A stretch of DNA of 64,000 nucleotides. Source: Leptospira abararensis. GTDB taxonomy: Bacteria; Spirochaetota; Leptospiria; Leptospirales; Leptospiraceae. Shown here piece by piece: positions 10,001 through 17,915 of the stretch (positions are counted from its first letter, which is position 1; each line of letters starts with the position of its first letter). The notes below the pieces were generated by a model that saw only the letters and a list, made by a program, of their open reading frames with translations, was not told the DNA's origin and made no database searches. A program made the translations under genes and the position numbers. The stretch is taken from contig NZ_JAFFPR010000055.1 of assembly GCF_016918735.1 (NCBI RefSeq), forward strand, positions 124,001 to 188,000, read 5' to 3'.

Positions 10001-10114
10001 ACCGTAGTGATCGGAGGGTTAGTGTCTGCGAGTGCACTTACCCTCTTTGTACTTCCTCTCGTTTATTTGAAGTTCGCTGCAAAAAAAGTCTTCATACTAT
10101 CAAAAGACGCATAG
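7004..10114 (+). CDS. Heavy-metal efflux RND transporter (CzcA/CusA family)
   Basis: A 1036-residue inner-membrane proton-driven pump of the HME-RND family that extrudes heavy-metal cations through the adaptor and TolC partners encoded just upstream. The start is the ATG at 7004, after GGAG at 6993-6996; an upstream in-frame codon at 6956 would overlap the adaptor gene. TM4 carries 'DFGLIVDGAVILIEN', with Asp398, Asp404 and Glu411 in the pattern needed for proton relay in CzcA-type (divalent cation) pumps. Twelve TM segments, two large periplasmic loops and 'GEFLPKLDEGNLLIE' are also visible. The presence of all three acidic residues favours Zn/Co/Cd/Ni over Cu(I)/Ag(I), but this is inference. 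The last 52 bp overlap the 3' end of the convergent hydrolase gene. Confidence 0.93.
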   Translation: MEFLTKIVQVSLEKRLLVIILTVLLLFGGFYSLNHLKVDAVPDITNIQVQVITTSPALSTLEIEQYITLPVERAITGIPNLIEVRSVSRYGFSLVTAVFADGTDLWKSRQLVSEKLTEASENIPAIFGKPVIGPITTGLGEVFQFTLESEFHNQMELTTYLNWYINPTLKTVPGIVEVNSFGGKTKQYQVIVDPFKAAALGISLNQIVNAVQSNNLSTGSGYIERSGEQLIVGSDGLLKKISDFEKIQVGKMGDGFPIYLSSVAKIVEGPRLRKGAATATGKSEVVGAVTLMLLGENSLEVTTAVKEKITQIEKTLPTGMKIKPYYDRSIMVKSTLNTIVWNLSEGAILVIIILFLMIGDFRSGLVIASVIPLAMLFAITLMFLRDLPANLMSMGAIDFGLIVDGAVILIENSHRRLGLKRKELKRDLTDKEQKETILTATIEVRKATIFGEIIIGIVYIPILTLSGTEGKMFIPMATTVLFALLGAFFLTLTLIPVLASYFLKGGHIAEGETKLFEKIHNWYTPKLNYCLKEPKKVTYSTIGVLVLSIILFFRLGGEFLPKLDEGNLLIEISRYPSTTLTESLQSSMKIEKAILKEIPEITEVVSRTGSPELAIEPMGVEKTDMYMDMKPRSEWNLTKKEIESKLEEIIERVAPQVAYGLSQPIEMRNNEIMAGIRADVGIKIFGDDLIQLKSIAEEISTKIKHIPGVVDLRIEQLYGLEYLRIKPNREKLARYDQSILDVNKVTESISSGVPAGIVYEGMKRFEIVVKTDVGSNPDQIKNIPVKVGKNTFAPLHELSDIQIEDGPVQIYHQNQNRYALVQFNIRGSDMVRTVSLVQNVLQKEIKFPAGYYYTTGGEFEKFESATKTLYVVVPITLLIIFLILYFAFNEVSAAIIIFLNVPFAITGGIFALYLRSLPFSISAGVGFIALFGIAVLNGLVLISFIRSLEQSGITKEEAVKVAAISRLRPVLTTALLASIGFIPMAISSSPGAEVQRPLATVVIGGLVSASALTLFVLPLVYLKFAAKKVFILSKDA

Positions 10115-10869
10115 TCCGCTTTTTCATTGTAAGCCAAACCTGGTAGTCCATGTTTTTCGGAACCAGGTCTTGTGAACCCGTGAACGGCTCCTGGGTGCGA
10201 AACAAAAGTCACAGGAGCTTTTGCATCCGTTACCGTTTTGATAAAATTTTCGACTGATGTTTTTGGAACAAAAGGATCAGCAGCACCATGGTGTACTAAA
10301 ACTTTGCTTTTGAGTTTTTTTACACCCGATGCCAGGTTTTTACTCCCTAAAAAACCATGAAAGGAAACCACTCCTCCTTTTAAGTCAGCACCATCTAACG
10401 CAAGCTCAATGACTCCTCCGCCACCAAAACAATAACCAATCGCACCAATTTTACTTGAATCCACATTTGGATTTGATTTTAAGATCTCAAGGGCTTTGTA
10501 GATTTTTTTAAGGATAATTTTTGGATCTCCATTGGCACCAGATAGTTTTCCTGCTTCCACATGGTCTTTTGCAAGAATTCCTTTTCCATAAACATCCATA
10601 ACAAATGCTACATAACCTAAATCAGCCAATTGTCTTGCGCGTTGTTTCGGATACTCGTTTAAACCCCACCATTCATGAATCACGAGAATGCCGGGTCTTT
10701 TTCCAGTAATCGAGGAATCAGTAGCGAGATAACCTTCATAGGTTTTCCCGTCCAATTTATATTCCACTGGAGTTCCCGAAACTGTTGATTTTACGGAAAG
10801 TTCTGAAGTGGGAACACTGGCACATTGTATGGCAAATACAAAGGTAAGAATGGAAATGAGTTGTTTCAT
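10063..10869 (-). CDS. Dienelactone hydrolase family lipoprotein
   Basis: A 268-residue alpha/beta-hydrolase of the dienelactone hydrolase family. The catalytic triad is visible: nucleophile Cys in 'AIGYCFGGGG', Asp in 'VHHGAADPFVP' and His in 'HPGAVHGFTRPGS'. An early 'GILVIHEWWGLNEY' is also typical. Unlike most cytosolic members it starts with a lipoprotein signal: 'MKQLISILTFVFAIQC', with the lipobox Cys at residue 16, so it is expected to be membrane-anchored in the periplasm. A good AGGAG site lies five bases before the ATG. Substrate unknown; these enzymes cleave lactones and other small esters. Its last 52 bp overlap the pump gene on the other strand, tail to tail. Confidence 0.88.
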   Translation of the reverse strand: MKQLISILTFVFAIQCASVPTSELSVKSTVSGTPVEYKLDGKTYEGYLATDSSITGKRPGILVIHEWWGLNEYPKQRARQLADLGYVAFVMDVYGKGILAKDHVEAGKLSGANGDPKIILKKIYKALEILKSNPNVDSSKIGAIGYCFGGGGVIELALDGADLKGGVVSFHGFLGSKNLASGVKKLKSKVLVHHGAADPFVPKTSVENFIKTVTDAKAPVTFVSHPGAVHGFTRPGSEKHGLPGLAYNEKADYASFDSMKTFFAANFK

Positions 10870-11153
10870 AAGTCTCCTGTTCCGTCAATCAGCAGTGCCT
10901 TCAACGGAGATAGATCTTGAATTCTAAATCGAAACCTTAAAAAAGAAACCAATATTTCTCTTCATTTTTTTGAGATTTCCTCCAAGCCAAAAATTTGTTA
11001 CTACGTTCTCTTTTGTTTTCTGATCACATTCCCGAATTTACAGTATACCGTTCGGTTCACCATAAAAACTAAATCCAATTTTTTTTGTTATACGATTATT
11101 TTTTTATCGCCTCACATCTATAAAATTTATCTTCTAATCCAAAAGGAATTTAT

Positions 11154-12860
11154 ATGATCCAAAGCAACTACTTTCAAACCAATGAAGATTTAAAGGAACA
11201 TTTTTACGAGTTGATCGATTGGAATGAAATTGTACCCATCTACGAAAATCAATTCTCGGATGCCAAACTGTATTTGGAAAAGCATAATCCTAGACTAGAG
11301 TATGCGCCATCTAATGTGGATGAGGCGAAATCATTTTACGAAGAGATTCTAAAATCTTGCGGAGAAATCAGTGGGATGTATGTATCTCAAGTGGCCGGAG
11401 TGGTAGATTCCAAAGGACTTAAATTTGATAACGGAAATGTGATCCATCCCCAAGAAATGGTGGACGTAATCAAAATGTACCATGATGCGGGTCTTGGTCC
11501 CGTTGCTTTTAAAAGAAGGTATGGTGGACTCGGTGCACCTAGCATCATCAAAGCGATGATAGCGGAGCTTATGTATAGATCTGATAGTTCCATTACCATA
11601 GCCGTGGGAAGTATGGGACTTGCCGCCATCTTAGAAGTCTGTGCTTCCGACGAAATGAAAGAGGAATGGATCCCTAAATTAATCTCCGGAAATTACACAG
11701 TCACTATGGGGCTTTCAGAACCAGACTTTGGTTCTGATTTGCCGAATGTAACGACCAAAGCAACAAAGAAGGATGACAAATGGTTTCTCAATGGAACCAA
11801 AAGATTTCAAACTGTTGCTTGTGGTATCAATGGAAGTCCAGGCATTACACTCACACTCGCACGAACAGGAACTCAAGAAAGTGGAGCGAGAGGTCTTTCC
11901 TTCTTTATCGTTGAAAACAAAGATTATGCAGTCCAAGGAATTGAAAAAAAATTGGGAATCAAAGCTTCAGCTACATGTGAAACTGTGTTTGAAAATAGCG
12001 AAGGCCATTTAGTTGGCAAAGAAGGTTTCGGACTTGTGAAGTATGTAATGGGAATGCTGAATGGTGCCCGCCTCAGCGTTTCTTCCCAAGGAACAGGGAT
12101 TGTGACTGCAGCATATGAAGAGGCGCTCAAATACGCAAAAGAAAGAATTCAATTTGGAAAACCAATTTATGAAATTCCTGCAGTCCGTCGTATCTTGGAT
12201 CGAATGGAAAGAGAAATGGCTGCAATGCGTTGCCTTATGGTAGAGGCCGCTTATTCAGTGGACAAATACTATTGGTATGAAGACGGAAGAACGGTAACTC
12301 CAGAAGAATCCAAAATCGGAAAGTTTTGGGAAAAGGTAGCAAACACACTTACCCCCATTTCCAAATACTACAACTCTGAAATGTGTAACGATTTAGTTTA
12401 TGACGGATTACAAGTATTAGGTGGAGCAGGTTATACAGAAGATTATGATCTTTCTCGACTTTACCGAGATGCAAGGATTACCAACATTTACGATGGAACC
12501 ACACAAATCCAAGTCAATGCAGCCATAGGAGGGGTCACTTCCGGAATGAGTGCAACAGGTACTTTCCGTGCTTACCTAGACCATTTGGCAAAAGGAAAAG
12601 AATCCAATCCCAAACTACAAGAAATCAGGACTCTCTTTGAATCCATAGTGGAAACATACAAATCCATTACAGACCAACCAACCAAAGAAGCGCATAGCTT
12701 TGAAGTGGTGGAGTCAGCAGCAAGAGTGGTTCTGAGTTATCTGATGGAAAGAGCTAAAAACAAATCGACGAATAGAAAAGAATTACGCACCCAGTGGTGT
12801 AAAGAATTTCATAAAGACAGTTTAGCGATCCTATCTGCAAACAAAATCAAACTCACTTGA
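11154..12860 (+). CDS. Acyl-CoA dehydrogenase family protein
   Basis: A 568-residue FAD-dependent acyl-CoA dehydrogenase, longer than the classical 380-residue type because of a C-terminal extension of about 110 residues. Visible signatures are 'MGLSEPDFGSDLPNVTTKA' (signature 1), 'GARGLSFFIV', 'RIQFGKPIYEIPAVRRIL' and 'LGGAGYTEDYDLSRLYRDA'. It introduces a trans double bond into an acyl-CoA. The usual catalytic Glu of 'YEGTxxIQ' is replaced by Asp447 in 'IYDGTTQIQ'. AAAGGA six bases before the ATG supports the start. It stands alone, with a 284-bp leader region upstream that holds its promoter. Fatty acid beta-oxidation is the likely pathway; chain length is not predictable here. Confidence 0.9.
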   Translation: MIQSNYFQTNEDLKEHFYELIDWNEIVPIYENQFSDAKLYLEKHNPRLEYAPSNVDEAKSFYEEILKSCGEISGMYVSQVAGVVDSKGLKFDNGNVIHPQEMVDVIKMYHDAGLGPVAFKRRYGGLGAPSIIKAMIAELMYRSDSSITIAVGSMGLAAILEVCASDEMKEEWIPKLISGNYTVTMGLSEPDFGSDLPNVTTKATKKDDKWFLNGTKRFQTVACGINGSPGITLTLARTGTQESGARGLSFFIVENKDYAVQGIEKKLGIKASATCETVFENSEGHLVGKEGFGLVKYVMGMLNGARLSVSSQGTGIVTAAYEEALKYAKERIQFGKPIYEIPAVRRILDRMEREMAAMRCLMVEAAYSVDKYYWYEDGRTVTPEESKIGKFWEKVANTLTPISKYYNSEMCNDLVYDGLQVLGGAGYTEDYDLSRLYRDARITNIYDGTTQIQVNAAIGGVTSGMSATGTFRAYLDHLAKGKESNPKLQEIRTLFESIVETYKSITDQPTKEAHSFEVVESAARVVLSYLMERAKNKSTNRKELRTQWCKEFHKDSLAILSANKIKLT

Positions 12861-12861
12861 A

Positions 12862-12895
12862 ATAAAAAAAAGGGGCCTCATCATTTGAGAGCCCC
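12862..12895 (-). terminator. Rho-independent terminator of the desaturase transcript
   Basis: A GGGGC/GCCCC stem extended by CTC/GAG with one bulged A (arms 12872-12879 and 12887-12895, loop 12880-12886). Read on the minus strand it is followed by a run of eight T, so it ends transcription from the desaturase gene; it may also work in the other direction for the acyl-CoA dehydrogenase. Confidence 0.75.
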
Positions 12896-12955
12896 AAGAA
12901 AGGAAAGGGATTGATTTTCCACAATGCGCCAGTGGAAAATCCAAAGTTGTTCAGA

Positions 12956-14137
12956 TTAAGTAAGGGTGACTGATTTCTCTCCAGTGGGAAGAGTAACTTG
13001 AAAACTCGGTTGGGTAACGATGGCTTTTGGTTCCAAATACACTTTACGGTTTCCCATTAATTTCCCTGCTATTGAATCAGGAAAAGAATAAGCAATGATA
13101 CGTTTCCACACAGATGCGAACTGTTTCACAAAACTTCCCGTATTGTAGTGTTGGCCATACTTTGCACAAATTTCTTTTAAACGGGGAGCCACTTCACGGT
13201 AACGTTTTGCTGGCATACCAGGAAACATGTGGTGTTCGATTTGATGACTCAAGTGCCCAGTCATTGTATAAAACAATTTACTGCCATCTAAGTTAGAAGA
13301 ACCTTTGAGTTGTCTCAAATACCACTGCGCTTTCGATTCTCCAGCGATTTCCTCTACAGAAAAGGATTCTGCATTCTCTGTAAAATGACCACAAAAGATC
13401 ACTGCATAAGTCCAAAGGTTTCTGATTAAATTTGCGATCATATTCCCTAGAATGATTTTTGGAAAATTCAAACCAGCAAGAAGTGGAAACAGAATATAAT
13501 CTTTTACAAGTTGTAATTCAATCTTCTTAAAGAAGACAGCTTTGTAGTCTTTTAAAGATTTTTTCTTTCTTTGTTTTTTTGGAATTTCCATGTATTCCAC
13601 TCGGTAACCATGTGCACCAATTCCCCACTGAAAGTTCATCGCTAGGAATAAATTGGTGAATGGTTGTGTTAGATGAACCGGTTTCCATTTTTGCCCTTCG
13701 GTCAAACGGGTAAAATTATATCCATAATCATGGTCTTTGTTTAAAACATTTGTATAAGTGTGGTGCATATAATTGTGATAAAACTTCCATTGGTGAGCAT
13801 CACTTACAATGTCCCATTCAAACGTTCTTGAATTAAAACGAGGATCATTCATCCAATCATACTGTCCGTGTAGAACATTATGACCAAGTTCCATATTGTT
13901 TATAATTTTTGATATGGAGAGTAACAATGTTCCGGCTACAAATGAAATTGGTTCAAAACTAAAGTGGATGAGTCCACGACCTAATATTTCAGTATATCGA
14001 TATGTTTTATAAATGAATCGGATATGATCTGCATCTTCTTTTCCCACTTTGGACATCACTTCTTCCCTAAGGGCATCCACTTCTTTTCCAAAAGATTCAA
14101 TTTCTTCTTTGTTTAATTTTTTACTAATTGTTCTCAT
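12956..14137 (-). CDS. Membrane fatty acid desaturase
   Basis: A 393-residue di-iron integral-membrane desaturase. The three histidine boxes are present: HNVLH (86-90), HNYMHH (121-126) and HQIEHH (298-303). It has paired hydrophobic segments around residues 60-80 and 215-255. It inserts a double bond into acyl chains using O2 and electrons from a ferredoxin reductase, here encoded immediately upstream (66-bp gap, same transcript). Gene content and order resemble Pseudomonas desCB and mycobacterial desA3/Rv3230c. The start ATG follows AGGA at eight bases. Expression is probably repressed by the TetR-type protein at 15440, which shares the upstream region. Position of the double bond is not predictable from the sequence. 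Confidence 0.93.
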   Translation of the reverse strand: MRTISKKLNKEEIESFGKEVDALREEVMSKVGKEDADHIRFIYKTYRYTEILGRGLIHFSFEPISFVAGTLLLSISKIINNMELGHNVLHGQYDWMNDPRFNSRTFEWDIVSDAHQWKFYHNYMHHTYTNVLNKDHDYGYNFTRLTEGQKWKPVHLTQPFTNLFLAMNFQWGIGAHGYRVEYMEIPKKQRKKKSLKDYKAVFFKKIELQLVKDYILFPLLAGLNFPKIILGNMIANLIRNLWTYAVIFCGHFTENAESFSVEEIAGESKAQWYLRQLKGSSNLDGSKLFYTMTGHLSHQIEHHMFPGMPAKRYREVAPRLKEICAKYGQHYNTGSFVKQFASVWKRIIAYSFPDSIAGKLMGNRKVYLEPKAIVTQPSFQVTLPTGEKSVTLT

Positions 14138-14203
14138 TTTTTATTCCTATGATTATTTCTTTTAATTCTGATTCACGAATTTTAGTTTCTAGATTGTAAA
14201 TAT

Positions 14204-15289
14204 CTAGAGTTCCAGCTCCAAATTTGATTCAGCACGAGAGATACAAATCTGAATGTTTTCTTCACCTAACTCTGACAATTCGTCTTTTGCTAAATCCGTT
14301 ACAGAACCAGCTGTTTTTTTACAAACACAAGTATGGCAAATCCCCATTCTACATCCACTTTGAGGATAAATTCCTTGGTCTTCTAATTCTTCTAGTAAGG
14401 AACGTTCCCCTTTCACTTGGATGGTTTTATGACTTAAGGAAAGAAATACATCCACGGTTCCTGTTTTTTGGACCTTCAATGCCGATTGACCGGGTAACAT
14501 AAATAACTCCGACTTCACTTCGTTCCCTTCTAAAAGAGAAATGGCTTTGGTTTGCATTGGTGACGGGCCACATACATAAACAGAATAGGATTTTAAATCA
14601 TCCGTATACTTTTGTAAAATTTCTTTAGTTAAAAAACCAGAATCGTAACCGTCTTTAGGAACATCTGAAAAAACATAACGAATTTCTAACCAACCTGTGA
14701 CTTTTGCGATTTCTTCTAAGGAAGAACGTAAGATGATATCTTCAAATGATCTAACAAAGTAAAGAAGTGTAGCTTTGCCATTGTATTTCAATGATTGAAG
14801 TTGTTTGAGAATGGAATGGATTGGAGTGATTCCACTTCCTCCCGCCAAAAATAAAAACTTAGAAGGTAATGTCTTTGGAAGAACAAACTCTCCAGAAGCC
14901 TCGCCCAGTTCCAATAAATCACCCTTTTTGATATTTTGATTGATAAAGTTAGAAACAAGACCACCTGACTGACGTTTCACGGTAATAGATAAATATTTTT
15001 CGCCAGGAGTAGAGGACAAAGAATAAAATCTTGTCACTCGTCTTCCTGCAATCTCCACTGTGACAGGAACATGTTGGCCGGCAGAAAATCCTTTCCACAA
15101 CCAATTGGGTTTTAAAACCAAAGTCTTTGCATCCGCCGTTTCTTCGTGGACAGCGACAACCTTAGCCTTGATGGCCGTTACCGAGAACCTAGGATTGAAT
15201 TCTCCCAGTAGGAAATCGGCCCAATCTTTGAGCTGAAGGAAACTCAGGAATTCCTTGGGTTCGTTGTAGATAAAAGGAAATGTTTTCAT
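14204..15289 (-). CDS. Ferredoxin reductase-type electron donor for the desaturase
   Basis: A 361-residue three-domain flavoprotein: FAD-binding barrel with 'RFYSLSSTP' (Arg-x-Tyr-Ser), NAD(P)-binding domain with 'LFLAGGSGITPIHSIL' and 'YVCGPSPMQ', and a C-terminal plant-type 2Fe-2S domain with Cys313, Cys318, Cys321 and Cys349 ('GCRMGICHTCVC'). It passes electrons from NAD(P)H to the partner desaturase. The architecture matches Rv3230c and DesC-type partners of bacterial desaturases. GAGG six bases before the ATG supports the start. It is the first gene of the two-gene transcript; one copy of the palindromic operator (15314-15329) lies 25 bp upstream of the start, where bound repressor would block transcription. 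Confidence 0.92.
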   Translation of the reverse strand: MKTFPFIYNEPKEFLSFLQLKDWADFLLGEFNPRFSVTAIKAKVVAVHEETADAKTLVLKPNWLWKGFSAGQHVPVTVEIAGRRVTRFYSLSSTPGEKYLSITVKRQSGGLVSNFINQNIKKGDLLELGEASGEFVLPKTLPSKFLFLAGGSGITPIHSILKQLQSLKYNGKATLLYFVRSFEDIILRSSLEEIAKVTGWLEIRYVFSDVPKDGYDSGFLTKEILQKYTDDLKSYSVYVCGPSPMQTKAISLLEGNEVKSELFMLPGQSALKVQKTGTVDVFLSLSHKTIQVKGERSLLEELEDQGIYPQSGCRMGICHTCVCKKTAGSVTDLAKDELSELGEENIQICISRAESNLELEL

Positions 15290-15313
15290 TTTCGCCTCGT
15301 ATTTCGCATTTAA

Positions 15314-15329
15314 GTGAACACTCGTTCAC
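15314..15329. promoter_or_regulatory. Palindromic operator 1, GTGAAC-ACTC-GTTCAC
   Basis: A perfect 6-4-6 palindrome 25 bp upstream of the reductase start. It resembles the DesT/FabR recognition sequence (GTGAAC then TTGAC/GTTCAC type half-sites) known from gamma-proteobacterial desaturase control. A second, near-identical copy lies in front of the TetR gene at 15412. Confidence 0.8.
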
Positions 15330-15411
15330 AGAGATATTTAATAGTGTTAATTTACGTTGTTAGATACGTCAACCCCAAAACGAAGTTTTAGTCCTTGCTT
15401 TTTGAAAAAAA

Positions 15412-15427
15412 GTGAACAATCGTTTAC
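15412..15427. promoter_or_regulatory. Palindromic operator 2, GTGAACAATCGTTTAC
   Basis: A 16-bp site matching operator 1 at 14 of 16 positions, with one half-site changed (GTTTAC for GTTCAC). It ends 12 bp before the start codon of the TetR-type gene, which suggests autorepression. The two sites are 98 bp apart, so each promoter of the divergent pair has its own operator. Confidence 0.78.
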
Positions 15428-15439
15428 TGAATTCAATCC

Positions 15440-16057
15440 ATGAAACTCAACAAACGATACGCCCAGAAACTTCGTACCCACAGCAATCTGCTTGAGGGAG
15501 CGTTACGACTCATGGGAGAGGAAAAAGGGTTAGGTGATCTAAGCCTTCGCGAGGTGGCGGGTGAGGCGGGGATTGTACCGGCAGCCTTTTATCGGCATTT
15601 CAAGAATATGGAAGAGTTGGGTTTGTCCTTGGTGGATGACTGTGGGGGCCGAATCCAGGCCATTGTGGGAGATGCCAGAAACAAAGGCGCTTATAAATCT
15701 GCCTTACGACTGACCATTGGATTTTTTTTCGACTACGTAGCAAACAACCGCTCCCAGTTCCGTTTCATCGCTAGGGAACGGACAGGTGGGAATCAGAAAA
15801 TCCGAGAAAAGATCCGAGAATCCATGAAGGCCATTGCCGCTGAACTAGCAAAAGACATGCGAATGCCAAAAATGATTCCTGTGGACGATATCCAATTTGC
15901 CTCAGAACTGATCGTTAGTCTCTGTTTCCAAATGGCCTCTGATTTTTTAGACCTTTCGACCGATGCCCATTCCGAAATGAGAAAACTCAAACTACAAACG
16001 ATCAAACAAGTTCGGCTGGTTTTTATAGGAACGATTCGAGGGAGAAAACGAAGATAA
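15440..16057 (+). CDS. TetR-family repressor, DesT/FabR-like
   Basis: A 205-residue TetR regulator. The N-terminal helix-turn-helix reads 'LSLREVAGEAGIVPAAFYR' followed by 'HFKNMEELGLSLVDD', which closely resembles FabR and DesT, the regulators that sense the ratio of unsaturated to saturated acyl-CoA and control desaturase or fabB genes. The C-terminal half is a helical ligand domain. It is divergent from the reductase-desaturase pair, the same arrangement as P. aeruginosa desT-desCB, and two matching palindromes lie between them. I infer that it represses desaturation when unsaturated acyl-CoA is plentiful. Ligand and DNA specificity are inferred from similarity and context. Confidence 0.88.
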   Translation: MKLNKRYAQKLRTHSNLLEGALRLMGEEKGLGDLSLREVAGEAGIVPAAFYRHFKNMEELGLSLVDDCGGRIQAIVGDARNKGAYKSALRLTIGFFFDYVANNRSQFRFIARERTGGNQKIREKIRESMKAIAAELAKDMRMPKMIPVDDIQFASELIVSLCFQMASDFLDLSTDAHSEMRKLKLQTIKQVRLVFIGTIRGRKRR

Positions 16058-16100
16058 AAAAAAGAGAGATGAGACAGGAAAGTTAGGAAACGAAAATCGT

Positions 16101-17915
16101 TTAAGTAGTTTTGTCTTTGTTTTGCTCTGGAAAAGAAATCATGATATTCAACCCTTCTCCCTTTTTAGAAACAGAAGAGAAAACTCCTTTTAATTGAGAG
16201 GTCAAACTACGGATCAACTCATAACCGAAATGATTTCCTTTTTCGATATTCACTGAATCCGGTAATCCCTCTCCATCGTCCCCAACCGATAAAATAATAC
16301 TCTCATTCGAACGTGATAACTGAATACGGATATCTCCACCTTTATCATTGGGATAAGCATACTTTAAAGCGTTGGTTAATAATTCGTTGAGGATTAATCC
16401 CAATGGTAAAGTACGTTTTAAATCCAAACGAATGTCATCCAACTTCACATCAAATCGAACTTTAGTTGGGTTGAGAACAAAGATATCGTGAAGACTAAAT
16501 ACTAAATCTTCAATGTACTTACGTAGATCTACAGATTCTAAATCCTCTGATTGGTATAGGTTTTCATAAACCTTAGACATAGACATGATACGTGACTGAG
16601 CATTCAAAAACGACTGTTTGGCGACTTCATTTTCAACCTTAAAAGATTCTAAATTCAAAAGCCCAGAAATGATTGCCAGTGTGTTCTTAACACGATGTTG
16701 TAATTCTTTGAGCAAAACATCTTTCTCTTCTAAAGACTTTGCCAGTCGGTCTTCCATATCTAAATTTTTGGTTACGTCTAAGTTAATCCATAAAATGAAA
16801 CGTTCGCCGGCAATTTCAAAAGCTTGGCTAAACACGAGAACATCAAATTTTTTCCCATCGGAATGTTCTACAGACATCCTTTCACCGGACATTCGGCCTT
16901 TTTCCTTAAAGATTTTATTTAGTCTTTCGCTCTGTTCAGGATTACTCCATGCTTTAAACTCTGCTGTTTTTCTACCAACAACCTTGGATTTTTCTAATTG
17001 AAAGATGTTCTCCATAGAAGAGTTCACATCCAAATAGGTTCCATCCTTAACTGTAGAGATTGCCATGGCAATAGGGCTGAGTTGGAATACCTTTGCGTAT
17101 AAACTTTCCCCGTCTTTTGGCGGAACCATAACGGGAGTGTCCGGTGTTTCTCTAAAAACGATAACAATTCCGTTTAAATTTTGTTCAGTATCCAAAATGG
17201 GTGAAATGGTTTCAGTAACATGCGTTTCGCGACCTGTGCTAGAAACAACAATCAAATCATTCCTTCGTTCTGTAGTTTTTAGATCATGGGAAGAGTTTAA
17301 AAAAGGATAAGATACTCTAGACCTTGTGTCTGCTTGAACTAAATATAAAAAAGAACTGAGGTCCTTTTCTAAAACTTCAGATTTTTGATAACCCAACATA
17401 TCAAGAGCTTTGTGATTAATCTCCCGAATGAATCCTTCTGGAGTGAGAACAATTACACCATCCCCCATTGCTTCAAAAGTAATCCTAAGTTCGTTTTCCC
17501 GAAAGGCTAATGCTTGTTCTGCTTTGTAAAGTTGGAGTGCCGATCTAATCATACACTCTATAATATCCGGACTGGAGATTTTTGGAACGAAGCCATAGTG
17601 CTTCACTTTACAAACACGATCCAAGATTTTGTTATCTGAATAACCACTTACAAATAATATTGGAATTTCACGATAGAGAAGAATTTTTTCTGCAAGTTGG
17701 ATCCCATCCATACCATCAGAAAGATTAATATCCATTAGTATTAAATCTACTTTCTCACCTGATGTTATATAGTCATAAGCATCACTTGTATTTGATACAT
17801 ATTGCACGGAATAGCCTTTGTTTTTCAAAAATTCTGATTGAGAGATAGCCAGTATGGCTTCATCCTCCACAAGCAGGATATGACCTAAACTATGTTTGAT
17901 TTCCGTAAGTGGCAT
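16101..17915 (-). CDS. Hybrid sensor kinase: REC, two PAS, HisKA_2-type kinase
   Basis: A 604-residue soluble signalling protein. Residues 10-125 form a receiver domain with phospho-acceptor Asp62 in 'VDLILMDINLSDGMDG' and Lys near 114 ('YGFVPKIS'). Two PAS domains follow (about 142-260 and 272-390). The kinase dimerisation region 'LLKELQHRVKNTLAIIS', with His407, is the HisKA_2/HWE-like type, and the ATPase shows 'NELLTNALKYAYP' and 'DDGEGLPDSV'. No membrane segment is visible, so it senses an internal cue or relays phosphate from another kinase to its receiver. No partner regulator lies next to it. Product of the phosphorelay is unknown. Confidence 0.9.
   Translation of the reverse strand: MPLTEIKHSLGHILLVEDEAILAISQSEFLKNKGYSVQYVSNTSDAYDYITSGEKVDLILMDINLSDGMDGIQLAEKILLYREIPILFVSGYSDNKILDRVCKVKHYGFVPKISSPDIIECMIRSALQLYKAEQALAFRENELRITFEAMGDGVIVLTPEGFIREINHKALDMLGYQKSEVLEKDLSSFLYLVQADTRSRVSYPFLNSSHDLKTTERRNDLIVVSSTGRETHVTETISPILDTEQNLNGIVIVFRETPDTPVMVPPKDGESLYAKVFQLSPIAMAISTVKDGTYLDVNSSMENIFQLEKSKVVGRKTAEFKAWSNPEQSERLNKIFKEKGRMSGERMSVEHSDGKKFDVLVFSQAFEIAGERFILWINLDVTKNLDMEDRLAKSLEEKDVLLKELQHRVKNTLAIISGLLNLESFKVENEVAKQSFLNAQSRIMSMSKVYENLYQSEDLESVDLRKYIEDLVFSLHDIFVLNPTKVRFDVKLDDIRLDLKRTLPLGLILNELLTNALKYAYPNDKGGDIRIQLSRSNESIILSVGDDGEGLPDSVNIEKGNHFGYELIRSLTSQLKGVFSSVSKKGEGLNIMISFPEQNKDKTT

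Noticed and set aside
11055..11060. GTTCAC half-site before the acyl-CoA dehydrogenase as a third DesT-type operator
   Set aside because: Only one half-site is present; the matching GTGAAC at the proper spacing is missing.
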